A stretch of 64,000 nucleotides of DNA from Mesorhizobium sp. STM 4661 (GTDB lineage: Bacteria > Pseudomonadota > Alphaproteobacteria > Rhizobiales > Rhizobiaceae): assembly GCF_000359125.1 (NCBI RefSeq), contig NZ_CAAF010000017.1, positions 1-64,000 of the forward strand, read 5' to 3'. Below, piece by piece: positions 9,120 to 17,455 of the stretch (the first letter of the stretch is position 1; every line of letters starts with the position of its first letter). The notes under the pieces are model-generated. The model saw only the letters and a list, made by a program, of their open reading frames with translations, did no database searches and was not told the DNA's origin. The translations under genes and the position numbers were made by a program.

Positions 9120-9175
9120 GGGCGGTTTCGCCAATGTTCCCTTTGACCAAGATTTCAGCATAGGAAATGCTAGAT

Positions 9176-9200
9176 GTAAACCGCTTTACTAAACCGGTTT
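9176..9200. promoter_or_regulatory. Two LacI-type operator-like palindromes
   Basis: GTAAACCGCTTTAC (9176-9189) is a near-perfect palindrome with a CG centre, and AAACCGGTTT (9191-9200) is perfect. Both have the CG-centred form with AA/TT flanks that LacI-family proteins bind. They lie between the divergent starts at 9119 and 9275, and could let the regulator act on itself, the importer operon and the divergent gene. Confidence 0.6.
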
Positions 9201-9274
9201 CATAAATTACGCCTTTTCTCCAGATCGGCAGGGCCGGTGAGCGCCGCCACGAAGAAATCGACAGGGAGAAAAGG

Positions 9275-10030
9275 ATGGCTACGACAGGACGCGTTCTGAT
9301 TGCCGGTGAATCATGGACGGTACACAGCACCCACCAGAAGGGCTTCGACAGTTTTTCGACGGTTGAATATGCGGAAGGGATCCGCTGGCTGCGCGATGCG
9401 CTGGAAACCGGCGGCTGGCAGGTCGATTACCAGCCCGCCCATGTCGCCGCGCGCGACTTCCCGTTCGATGCGAAAGCGCTGTCGCATTATGATTGCGTGA
9501 TGCTGAGCGACGTCGGCGCCAACACGCTGCTGCTCCATCCCGATACATTCGTCCGCTCGGTCGCCTTGCCGAACAGGCTGCATGCGATCCGCGACTATGT
9601 CGCGGCGGGCGGCGGCTTCGTCATGGTCGGCGGCTATATGACGTTCCAGGGCATCGAGGCCAAGGGTCAGTATTCCGGAACGGCGATCGAGGAGATCCTG
9701 CCGGTCAACGTCGCCGCGACGGATGATCGCGTGGAGTCGCCGCAAGGCGTGACGCCGCAGATCCTGGAGACAGCACATCCGATCGTCGCCGGCCTCGGGT
9801 CGGTGTGGCCGCATCTGCTTGGCTACAACCGCGTCACGCCGAAAAGCGGCGCCACGGTGGTCGCGAAGGTCGGCAATGATCCGCTGATCGTCGCCGGCCA
9901 GTACGGCAAGGGCAGGAGCGTCGCCTTCACCTCCGATTGCGCGCCGCACTGGGCGCCGGCCGCTTTCGTCGAATGGCAGGGCTACGCGCCGCTGTGGCGG
10001 CAATTGGCAGGCTGGGCGTCCGGCAAATGA
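9275..10030 (+). CDS. Glutamine amidotransferase-fold protein (ThuA-like)
   Basis: A 251-residue protein with a class I glutamine-amidotransferase-like flavodoxin fold: VLIAGESWTVHSTHQKGFDSF at the start, DYVAAGGGFVMVGGYMTFQG near residue 110, HPIVAGL, and GKGRSVAFTSDCAPHWAPAAF near the end. These are marks of the family often annotated 'glutamine amidotransferase' beside rhizobial transport operons. No clear nucleophile Cys is seen at the usual elbow, so amidotransferase activity is doubtful. Divergent from the LacI gene. Ribosome site GGGAGAAAAGG just upstream of ATG 9275. Confidence 0.7.
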   Translation: MATTGRVLIAGESWTVHSTHQKGFDSFSTVEYAEGIRWLRDALETGGWQVDYQPAHVAARDFPFDAKALSHYDCVMLSDVGANTLLLHPDTFVRSVALPNRLHAIRDYVAAGGGFVMVGGYMTFQGIEAKGQYSGTAIEEILPVNVAATDDRVESPQGVTPQILETAHPIVAGLGSVWPHLLGYNRVTPKSGATVVAKVGNDPLIVAGQYGKGRSVAFTSDCAPHWAPAAFVEWQGYAPLWRQLAGWASGK

Positions 10031-10076
10031 CCATGCGTCGTTTTACGGGGCATCGCTTTATCGAGCCGGCTAAGCA

Positions 10077-10096
10077 GTGAGACCTTTCGGTGTCAC
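10077..10096. promoter_or_regulatory. Inverted repeat between amidotransferase gene and NRPS cluster
   Basis: Eight-base arms GTGAGACC and GGTGTCAC around TTTC, with one mismatch. It lies ~47 bases after the stop at 10030 and ~83 bases before the phosphopantetheinyl transferase start. No T-tract follows, so it may be an operator as easily as a terminator. Confidence 0.35.
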
Positions 10097-10178
10097 TAGC
10101 GCGGCCTTGTGCAAGGATGCAGTTCTTCGTCGCCAAACTGCGCTATAGGATCGGGTTCTGTCTCGCCCGCATGCGGTC

Positions 10179-10913
10179 GTGCCTGCCGACGAAGGATGTG
10201 CTGCCTTGCGTAATCGACTGGAGATCTGCGGCACTCGCTCGCCTGCCGGCATCGTGGCGGCCATTCGGCAATTGGTTCCGGACGGCGTTATCGTTGAGGG
10301 GGGCGATCTCAAGATCGCCGACTGTGACTTCCTGATCGAAGAGGAACTGTCGCTGAGCAAAGCCGTGCCGGCGCGACGCCTTGAATTTCGCGCCGGACGG
10401 ATCTACGCAAGGCAGGCTTTGCGAAGTTTGGGCATTGCTGCCTGCACTATCCCAATCGGAGCCGCGCGAGCGCCGATCTGGCCCGCGGGCACTGTCGGTT
10501 CGATCTCTCATACCCGAAGCTTGTGCTGTGTCGTGACCGGATTATCTGCTGATTTTCTCAGTGTTGGCATTGATATTGAAGACGCTAATCCGCTTTCTGA
10601 CGACCTTACGAAATTGATTTCGCATGTATCGGAGTTAAAAAACCGGGAGGCCATTGAAATACGCTTGGACTATGATCTTCCCAAGCTTCTGTTTGTCATA
10701 AAAGAAGCTTTCTACAAAATGTATTTTCCACTGTCACAGCGTTTTTTGACGTTTCATGATGTTTGCGTTGAGTTGGATGTCGAGAAATCCTCTGCCAAAG
10801 TCGTGATCGCTTCATCAAATCACCCTCCTGCCACCAATCATAGATACTTTGAAGGGCGCTTTGGCTGCTATAATGGAACGGTGTTCTCATATTTTGACGT
10901 GCCTGCGCATTAA
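10179..10913 (+). CDS. 4'-phosphopantetheinyl transferase (EntD/Sfp superfamily)
   Basis: A ~244-residue enzyme that loads the phosphopantetheine arm on carrier domains, converting the two synthetases downstream from apo to holo forms. Family motifs: RAGRIYARQALRSLG near residue 70, GSISHT near 107, the Mg-binding VGIDIED near 130 and the FVIKEAFYKMY signature (KEAxYK) near 170. The EntD-like order fits cell-wide activation of NRPS carriers. GTG 10179 is the first possible start and has a poor ribosome site, so the N-terminus is uncertain. The second half (about 10520-10905) is clearly more AT-rich than neighbours (for example GTTTTTTGACGTTTCATGAT), a sign of transfer. Confidence 0.88.
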   Translation: MPADEGCAALRNRLEICGTRSPAGIVAAIRQLVPDGVIVEGGDLKIADCDFLIEEELSLSKAVPARRLEFRAGRIYARQALRSLGIAACTIPIGAARAPIWPAGTVGSISHTRSLCCVVTGLSADFLSVGIDIEDANPLSDDLTKLISHVSELKNREAIEIRLDYDLPKLLFVIKEAFYKMYFPLSQRFLTFHDVCVELDVEKSSAKVVIASSNHPPATNHRYFEGRFGCYNGTVFSYFDVPAH

Positions 10914-10924
10914 ATGAAGAAGCA

Positions 10925-10952
10925 GGTTTTGTCGCGAGTTTGCGACAAAACC
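10925..10952. promoter_or_regulatory. Perfect 11-bp inverted repeat between PPTase and NRPS genes
   Basis: GGTTTTGTCGC (10925-10935), loop GAGTTT, GCGACAAAACC (10942-10952). It begins 12 bases after the transferase stop. There is no T-run on the plus strand after it, so it could be an operator or RNA hairpin in the leader of the large synthetase gene rather than a simple terminator. It covers the TTG at 10940 that would be the earliest start of the NRPS frame, making that start unlikely. Confidence 0.55.
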
Positions 10953-11014
10953 AGATCAGTTGGTCCGCGCCGGTCCTTGACAGCAACGCTACCCACAAGC
11001 ACTCAATTACTCGC

Positions 11015-11051
11015 GGCATGGGGGCTCGGCATGGGGTATTTGGGCATGGGG
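11015..11051 (+). repeat. Three direct copies of GGCATGGGG in NRPS leader
   Basis: GGCATGGGG occurs at 11015-11023, 11028-11036 and 11043-11051, in the 45-80 bases before the likely start of the large synthetase. Spacing is 13 and 15 bases. Possibly slippage, or a binding array; function unknown. Confidence 0.5.
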
Positions 11052-11095
11052 TACTTGCCGACCGCGTTTCTTGGGTCGAGCGGCAGCTTTCCTCG

Positions 11096-14000
11096 ATGAA
11101 CGTCTATTCCGGAGCATCGCCAATGGAAACGATACGCGGCCATGTGGATCGGCACGCGGAACAGAATGCGGAATCGGTGGCTATTTTGGCCGCCGGGCGC
11201 CTGCCGCTGACATATGGAGCGTTGGGCAGCCAGATCCGCTACGTCGGTGCAAGGCTAGGCCTTGCAGACGTTCGGTCCACGGGTCGCGTCGCGGTCGTTC
11301 TGCCAGAAGGGGTGGAAGCTGCCGTTGCGATTGTGGCCGTCGCGGCCAATGCGGCTTGTGCTCCCTTGAACCCTGCTTATTCCGCGCGCGAGTTCGAATC
11401 ACGGCTGACTGCGTTGCGGGCCAAGGTGCTCATCGTGCCAGACGGTGGTGAATCGCCGGCGATCGCCGTGGCGAAGTCGCTGAACATGCGTATTTTGCGA
11501 CTGGTTCCGGAAACGGCGTCGGCCGCAGGGCTCTTCTCGCTGACGGGCGATGGTGAGCCGGTTGTAGTGCCCAAAGATCCGGCGCCAGATCCGGCGCCAG
11601 ATCCGGCGCTCCTGCTCTTCACATCGGGCACGTCGGCGCGACCCAAGCTGGTGCCATTGACACATCGAAACCTCTGCGTTTCGGCGCAAGACATTTGTTC
11701 AGCGCTCCATCTCCATTGCTCGGATCGGAGCCTGGGCGTGATGCCGCTGTTTCATATCCATGGCCTCAGCAGCCTTTTCGCGTCGCTGATTTCCGGAGGA
11801 AGCTACATCAGCATGGCGGACTTCTCCGCCGAGAGCTTTTTCACCTGTTTACTCGAACTTCGGCCGACCTGGTATTCGGCCTCGCCGACGATCCATCGCA
11901 TGATTCTCGATCAAATCCATATGTGTCGTGGAAACATGCGCGAGAGTGGGCTGCGCTTCATCCGCTCGGCTTCGGCGCCGATGACGCCGCAGTTGATCAC
12001 GGATGTCGAAAGCGTGTTCGGCGTGCCGTTCGTCGAGGCATACGGGATGACCGAGGCGGCGCCGCAGATTGCCAGCAACCGCCTGCCACCATTCAGGCGC
12101 AAGCCGGGATCTGTCGGCACGGCCGCCGGGCCGGAAGTTGCGATCATGGACGAAGCTGGCCGCGTCCTGCCGCCCGACGGGCACGGCGAAGTGGTCGTTC
12201 GCGGCCCAAATATCATGCATGGCTACGATGGCGACCCCGCCGTCAACGAAGCGGCGTTCTCGGGAGGCTGGCTGCGGACAGGCGATCTGGGGCATCTTGA
12301 TACGGACGGCTATTTGTTCGTTACCGGCCGCTTGAAGGACGTCATCAATCGCGGCGGCGAGAAGATCTCGCCGCAGCTGGTCGAGCAAGTCCTGCTGGAG
12401 CACCCCGCGATCTTACAGGCCGTTGTTTTTGCAACTCCCCATCCGGTGCTCGGCGAGAACATCGCCGCCGCGGTCGTGCTCAAATCGGCGGAGAAGCGCG
12501 ATCAGCAAATCCGCAGCTTTGCGGCCAAGCGCCTGGCGCGATTCCAAGTGCCGCAGCGGATTGTTTTCGTGGATCAAATCCCGCTCGATCCGACGGGAAA
12601 ACTCAATCGCAAACATCTGGCTCAGGCGTTAGTCCTGGCCGAACATGATGGTCAACGCAGCCTGTTGCGCACTGACAAGGCCGTTGCCCGCACGGCCGCC
12701 GAGCGCCGGGTGGCGGCGGTTTTTGCCGAGGTATTGGGGACCGGCCCGCCGGGCATCCACGACGATTTCTTCGATCTGGGCGGCCACTCGCTTACCGCCA
12801 TGCAGGTTCTCGTCCGGCTGCAACAGATATTCCAGGTCACGCTGCCGATCGGTTGCATGTTTGAAAGTCCGACAATCGCAGGACTTTCAGAATGCATTGG
12901 CGCGCAGATGGCCAACCTCGTTGCGGACGGTGCGGCGAGGTTGGAGCAAGGATCGAAGACAGACGCGATTACGGCCGATGCACCACGCATTCCCCGACGG
13001 CATGATGCGGCGCCCGCACGGCTCTCGTTCGCACAACAGCGCGTCTATTTTCTCGATCAGATCGGCTCTGGCGGCGCCTACAACATGTCGGCTTCCCTGT
13101 GGTTGACGGGGCCACTCGATGAGGCCGCGCTGGCGCTGGGCCTTGATGAAATTCGCCGCCGCCATGAAATCTTGCGTACGACCTTTCATATGCGCGGCGG
13201 GCAACCGACACAGGTGATCTCAGAGCCGCAGGCGACCCGCTTGGCGGGGATCGATCTGATCGCGCATCCAGCAGCAGAGCGCGCCGCCGAGGCGATACGC
13301 CTTGCTGGGGAGGAGGCCGGCCAACCGTTCGATCTGGCGAACGGCCCGCTCTTTCGCACCAAGCTGATCCGATTGGGGCGGGAGGAGCACGTGCTCCTTC
13401 TGACGATGCACCACATCGTCTCCGACGGCTGGTCGATCGGCATCCTGTACGCGGAACTCAAGCAACTGTACGAAGCGTTTCGCGAGCACCGGGCGTCGCC
13501 GCTCGAAGAATTGCCGGTTCAGTACGGCGACTTCGCAGCCTGGCAGCGGCGGGGCGTCGAGGAAGGGGAGCTCGAACATCAGATCATCTACTGGACCCGT
13601 CACCTTGAGAAGCTTCCACCAGCCTGTACGTTTCCGATGGACCGACCTCGCCCCGCCGTTCAACCCTATCGCGGTGCGATCCAGCAGGTCTTGATCGATC
13701 GTCAACTGATCGATCGGCTGAAGGCTCTCAGTCGAAGCCAGAATGTGACGATGTTCATGATTTTTCTCGCAGCCTTCAAGACATTGCTGTTCCGCTACAA
13801 CGGGCAAGACGATTGCGTCGTCGGCGCGCCGATCGCAAACCGCCCGGGGAAAGAACTGGAATCGCTGATCGGGTTCTTCGCCAATACATTGGTTTTGCGC
13901 ACGACACTTGCCGGCGATCCGTCATTTGTGGAGTTGCTCGGCCGCATCCGGTCGACGGCGCTCGGCGCATACGCGCACCAGGACGTTCCGCTCGAACGGA

Positions 14001-17000
14001 TCGTGGAGGAGCTGAAGGTCGCGCGCGATCCCAGTCGCACGCCGTTGTTCCAGGTCATGTTCGCGTTTCAGAACGTCCCGGAGATGCGAGGCCCGGCATC
14101 ACCGGCGTCGCCGGCAATCGATCGATCGGCGAGACCTTCCTTCGATCTCGCCCCCGGTCTGACCGCACAGCCTTTCCGGGCCGACACCATGACGGCGAAA
14201 TTCGATCTCACACTGTACCTGTCGGAAACCAGTGAAGGAATGTCGGCGACGTGGCAATTCAACGCCGACCTGTTTGAGCCGGCCACTATCCATCGGTTGG
14301 CACGGCACTTCCAGACATTGCTCGAAGGCATATCAACCGATCCCGGGCAGAAATTGTCGGAACTGCCGTTGTTGCCAGAAGCCGACCGTCGCCAGATCGA
14401 AATTGATTGGAACCGTACCGAAGCCCGCGATCTGCTCGGGCACAATTATGTCCAACTGTTCGAGGCGCAGGTGGAGCGAACCCCCGATGCTCCGGCCGCG
14501 TTGGGCGGGGACCGACAGTTCACGTATCGTGATCTCAATGACCGTGCCAACCAGCTTGCCCGGTATTTTCGCAGCCTCGGTGTTGGCCAGGAGACATTGG
14601 CCGGGGTCTGCTTGCCTCGATCGGCCGAGACGTTGGCGGTGCTGCTTGGGGTGTGGAAGGCCGGCGGCGCGTTTCTGCCCCTCGACCCGGAATATCCGCC
14701 CGAACGCATCGCCTTCATGCTGCGTGATGCGGGCGCGACGCTGCTCATTACGCAAACATCCCAGCTACCGAAATTCACCGCCGCGTTGCAGTCGTCGGCG
14801 CCTGACCAGGCCGGTCTGCCGCGGACCATATGCCTCGACGCCTGCCAGGCGTCCGTCGCCCAAGAAGATACTCGGAATCTTGACGTGGTGCCGGCGCCCG
14901 ACGCGCTTGCCTATGTCATTTACACGTCGGGCTCCACGGGAAACCCCAAGGGCGCGATGATCACGCAAGCGAACATCTGCCATTACGCGCTGGCGATGGT
15001 CCGGGCGCTCGGGCTCCGGTCGGACGACCGATATCTCCACACGGCCTCGTTCTCGTTTTCCTCTTCGATACGGCAGTTTGCGGTTCCGCTCTCTTGCGGG
15101 GCAGCCGTGTCGATCGCGTCGGCGGAGGAGATCCGTGATCCACAATTGTTGTTCGAGACGGTGCGCCTGCGGCACGTGTCGGTGCTGGATCTGGTGCCGT
15201 CATTCTCAGCCGGCTGCCTGCAGGTGTTGACGTCGCTCGGTCCAGCCGTGCGGGCAGGGTTGTTTGACAATCAGGTTCGGCTGATGCTCTCCGCCAGCGA
15301 GCCGCTGCCCCCCGCGCTGATCGAAAAATGGCGGTGCCTGTGCAGACCGGGGACAGCCTTCGTCAACATGTTTGGCCAGACGGAAACGACAGGGATCGTG
15401 ATGATTTACCCGATTCCGGCAGGCGGCGACGTGGCGACGACAGTCCCGATCGGCCGGCCGATCGCGAACACGCAGGCCTATGTGCTGGACACGGCGCGCC
15501 GCCCGGTTCCGGTTGGCATTTGCGGCGAGTTGTATATCGGCGGCGCCGGCATCGGGCGAGGCTACATCAATCATCCGGAGCAGACGGCAAAGAACTTCGT
15601 GCCCAATCCATTCAGCCGACATACCGGCGAACGGCTCCACCGGACGGGCGATATGGCGCGCTGTCGATCTGACGGGACAATCGAAATCGTCGGACGGGCC
15701 GACGCACAGATCAAGATTCGTGGCTTCCGCATCGAGCCGGGCGAAATCGAGGCCGTGATTCGCACTCACCCAGACATACGCGAGTGTATGGTCGGCGTTG
15801 CCGACGATGCAGTCGGAGATGATCGGATCAGCGATCGCAAGCGCCTGGTGGCCTTCGTTGCGGCCAATGAGCATGCCGCGGAAACGGAGGCTTCTCAGCA
15901 CTTGCGCGAATTTCTAAAGCAGAGACTGCCAGACTACATGCTGCCGCAACGTATCGTCGTGCTGGACCGGTTGCCCCGCACGCCGAACGGGAAGATCGAT
16001 CGTCAGGCCTTGTTCGCAAAGCTGCAGCCGACGCCCGCCATGTCGGATGCCGCGGCGCTTTCGTCGAAGCAGATTGCACCGCAAATGGTGGCGCACACCG
16101 ACGCCGAGACTATCCTGGTGGAGGTCTGGAAAAAAATCCTGCGACTGGACAATGTTGGAGTCCACGACAACTTCTTTGACCTGGGCGGCAACTCCATCCT
16201 GAGCATCAACATCGTTCTCGAGGCGAGAGAGGCCGGCCTGAAGGTCAATCTCCGTCAACTCTATCAGCATCAGACGATCGCCGAGCTTGCTCGCACCGTG
16301 GCCCAATCAGAACACGACATTGGGCAAACCATTGTGGTGGCACCGGCATCGAGCGAGCATGAGCAGAAAATCGTGGTGACGGTCGAAAGCCTTCGCGCCT
16401 ACGGCCACGAGGCACTGACGCGGGCGGGATTGAGTCCCGAGGGTGCTGCGATCGTGACGGAAGTGCAGCTTGAAGCAAGCCTGCGCGGCCAGCCGACGCA
16501 CGACATGGTCAGCATTCCGCGTTACGCCTCGCGGATCGCGTCGGGCAAAATCAACCCCCGCCCGCAAATCCAGATCGAGCATGAGACCGCCAGTACCGCG
16601 CGGATCGATGGCGACAATGGCCCAGGCCAGTGGGTCAGCACGGTTGCGATGGAAGTCGCCATTCGAAAGGCGGGCAAGCACGGCGTCGGCATCGTCAGCG
16701 TCCGCCGATCCAATCACTTCGGCGCCGCCGGTCACTATGTATGGCAGGCTGCGAAGAATGGCCTGATCGGGCTTTGCACGACCAACGGACCGCTGATCCT
16801 GGCGCCGACGGGCGGCGTTACGCCGACATTCGGCAACAACCCGCTTGGTGTCGGCATCCCGGCAGGGCGGTATTCCCCGATCCTTCTCGACATCGCCATG
16901 AGCGTTGCGCCTCGTGGCAAGATCGGACTGTCGGTCGCGGAAGGAAAGCCGGTGCCGTCGGGTTGGATTCTCGACCGCTTCGGACGCCCCTCGACAGATC

Positions 17001-17455
17001 TGACCGATCTTGCGGCAGGGCTGGGAGTGCCGATCGGCGGGCACAAGGGGTATGGCCTAGCCCTGGTGATGGAAGTGTTTGCGGGTGTACTCAGCGGCGC
17101 CGGTTTTTGCAGCGAACATCATCGGGATAAACTGCACGATGGTTCCCCCGACTACGGCCATTTCTTCATGGCGTTCGATCCGCGGCGGTTCATGCCGGCG
17201 CCCGAATTCACCGAGCGCGTCGATCGCCTGATCGAACAGACAAAGAACGGCGAGCGCGCCGAAAACATCGGCGAAATCCTCATTCCGGGCGAGATGGAAC
17301 TGCGCGCTCGCGAGGAAAGCTTGAGGGAAGGCGTGCGACTACGGTCCTCAACCTATCGAGCGCTTGTCGCCTACGCACGGAGAACAGGGCTCGATGCCGA
17401 ATTGAGCGTCGTTTCGATGCCGAAGACACCGACCGGCCGAGTGCCCGCAGAATGA
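11096..17455 (+). CDS. Nonribosomal peptide synthetase A-T-C-A-T fused to Ldh_2-family dehydrogenase
   Basis: A 2119-residue cytosolic megasynthase. Domain order: A1 (A3 core FTSGTSARPK at ~11617-11646, YGMTE 12041-12055, DPTGKLNRK ~12594), T1 (DLGGHS, Ser codon 12788-12790), C (HHIVSDG, catalytic His codon 13412-13414), A2 (YTSGSTGNPKG ~14920, FGQTE ~15370, NGKIDR ~15987), T2 (DLGGNS, Ser codon 16193-16195), and a C-terminal Ldh_2 oxidoreductase (16378-17360). All core motifs look intact. A1 resembles acyl-CoA ligases (MPLFHIHGL), so the starter is probably a carboxylic acid, not an ordinary amino acid; A2 has Ser where the amino-binding Asp should be. Start options are 11096 (MNVYSG) and 11123 (METIRG, with GGAG at 11110); the frame is open back to TTG 10940. 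It overlaps the next gene by four bases (ATGA). Confidence 0.9.
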   Translation: MNVYSGASPMETIRGHVDRHAEQNAESVAILAAGRLPLTYGALGSQIRYVGARLGLADVRSTGRVAVVLPEGVEAAVAIVAVAANAACAPLNPAYSAREFESRLTALRAKVLIVPDGGESPAIAVAKSLNMRILRLVPETASAAGLFSLTGDGEPVVVPKDPAPDPAPDPALLLFTSGTSARPKLVPLTHRNLCVSAQDICSALHLHCSDRSLGVMPLFHIHGLSSLFASLISGGSYISMADFSAESFFTCLLELRPTWYSASPTIHRMILDQIHMCRGNMRESGLRFIRSASAPMTPQLITDVESVFGVPFVEAYGMTEAAPQIASNRLPPFRRKPGSVGTAAGPEVAIMDEAGRVLPPDGHGEVVVRGPNIMHGYDGDPAVNEAAFSGGWLRTGDLGHLDTDGYLFVTGRLKDVINRGGEKISPQLVEQVLLEHPAILQAVVFATPHPVLGENIAAAVVLKSAEKRDQQIRSFAAKRLARFQVPQRIVFVDQIPLDPTGKLNRKHLAQALVLAEHDGQRSLLRTDKAVARTAAERRVAAVFAEVLGTGPPGIHDDFFDLGGHSLTAMQVLVRLQQIFQVTLPIGCMFESPTIAGLSECIGAQMANLVADGAARLEQGSKTDAITADAPRIPRRHDAAPARLSFAQQRVYFLDQIGSGGAYNMSASLWLTGPLDEAALALGLDEIRRRHEILRTTFHMRGGQPTQVISEPQATRLAGIDLIAHPAAERAAEAIRLAGEEAGQPFDLANGPLFRTKLIRLGREEHVLLLTMHHIVSDGWSIGILYAELKQLYEAFREHRASPLEELPVQYGDFAAWQRRGVEEGELEHQIIYWTRHLEKLPPACTFPMDRPRPAVQPYRGAIQQVLIDRQLIDRLKALSRSQNVTMFMIFLAAFKTLLFRYNGQDDCVVGAPIANRPGKELESLIGFFANTLVLRTTLAGDPSFVELLGRIRSTALGAYAHQDVPLERIVEELKVARDPSRTPLFQVMFAFQNVPEMRGPASPASPAIDRSARPSFDLAPGLTAQPFRADTMTAKFDLTLYLSETSEGMSATWQFNADLFEPATIHRLARHFQTLLEGISTDPGQKLSELPLLPEADRRQIEIDWNRTEARDLLGHNYVQLFEAQVERTPDAPAALGGDRQFTYRDLNDRANQLARYFRSLGVGQETLAGVCLPRSAETLAVLLGVWKAGGAFLPLDPEYPPERIAFMLRDAGATLLITQTSQLPKFTAALQSSAPDQAGLPRTICLDACQASVAQEDTRNLDVVPAPDALAYVIYTSGSTGNPKGAMITQANICHYALAMVRALGLRSDDRYLHTASFSFSSSIRQFAVPLSCGAAVSIASAEEIRDPQLLFETVRLRHVSVLDLVPSFSAGCLQVLTSLGPAVRAGLFDNQVRLMLSASEPLPPALIEKWRCLCRPGTAFVNMFGQTETTGIVMIYPIPAGGDVATTVPIGRPIANTQAYVLDTARRPVPVGICGELYIGGAGIGRGYINHPEQTAKNFVPNPFSRHTGERLHRTGDMARCRSDGTIEIVGRADAQIKIRGFRIEPGEIEAVIRTHPDIRECMVGVADDAVGDDRISDRKRLVAFVAANEHAAETEASQHLREFLKQRLPDYMLPQRIVVLDRLPRTPNGKIDRQALFAKLQPTPAMSDAAALSSKQIAPQMVAHTDAETILVEVWKKILRLDNVGVHDNFFDLGGNSILSINIVLEAREAGLKVNLRQLYQHQTIAELARTVAQSEHDIGQTIVVAPASSEHEQKIVVTVESLRAYGHEALTRAGLSPEGAAIVTEVQLEASLRGQPTHDMVSIPRYASRIASGKINPRPQIQIEHETASTARIDGDNGPGQWVSTVAMEVAIRKAGKHGVGIVSVRRSNHFGAAGHYVWQAAKNGLIGLCTTNGPLILAPTGGVTPTFGNNPLGVGIPAGRYSPILLDIAMSVAPRGKIGLSVAEGKPVPSGWILDRFGRPSTDLTDLAAGLGVPIGGHKGYGLALVMEVFAGVLSGAGFCSEHHRDKLHDGSPDYGHFFMAFDPRRFMPAPEFTERVDRLIEQTKNGERAENIGEILIPGEMELRAREESLREGVRLRSSTYRALVAYARRTGLDAELSVVSMPKTPTGRVPAE
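11576..11611 (+). repeat. Three tandem 12-bp units inside A1 domain
   Basis: GATCCGGCGCCA is repeated twice and followed by GATCCGGCGCTC, encoding DPAPDPAPDPA just before the A3 core of A1. It looks like slippage expansion of a linker and keeps the frame. Confidence 0.75.
16378..17360 (+). other. Ldh_2 (malate/L-lactate dehydrogenase-like) domain fused to the NRPS
   Basis: About 327 residues, close to full length for stand-alone Ldh_2 enzymes. Recognisable features in order: RAGLSPEGAAIVTEV helix, RGQPTHDMVSIPRY (the SHG-type catalytic His codon is 16499-16501), GKINPRP, ARIDGDNGPGQW, VGIVSVRRSNHFGAAGHY, the nucleotide-binding FGNNPLGVGIPA segment, ARGK-like PRGKIGL, GWILDRFGRPSTD, and GGHKGYGLALVMEVFAGVLSGA. 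The family reduces 2-keto acids or cyclic imines (malate, sulfolactate, diketogulonate, piperideine- and pyrroline-carboxylate) with NAD(P)H, using a fold unrelated to Rossmann SDR enzymes. It is in frame with T2 after a short linker, with no stop or ribosome site between, so it is a true fusion. Confidence 0.88.

Noticed and set aside
10940..11095. Extended N-terminus of the large synthetase from TTG 10940
   Set aside because: The TTG lies in the perfect inverted repeat, has no ribosome site, and the added residues do not resemble an A-domain start.
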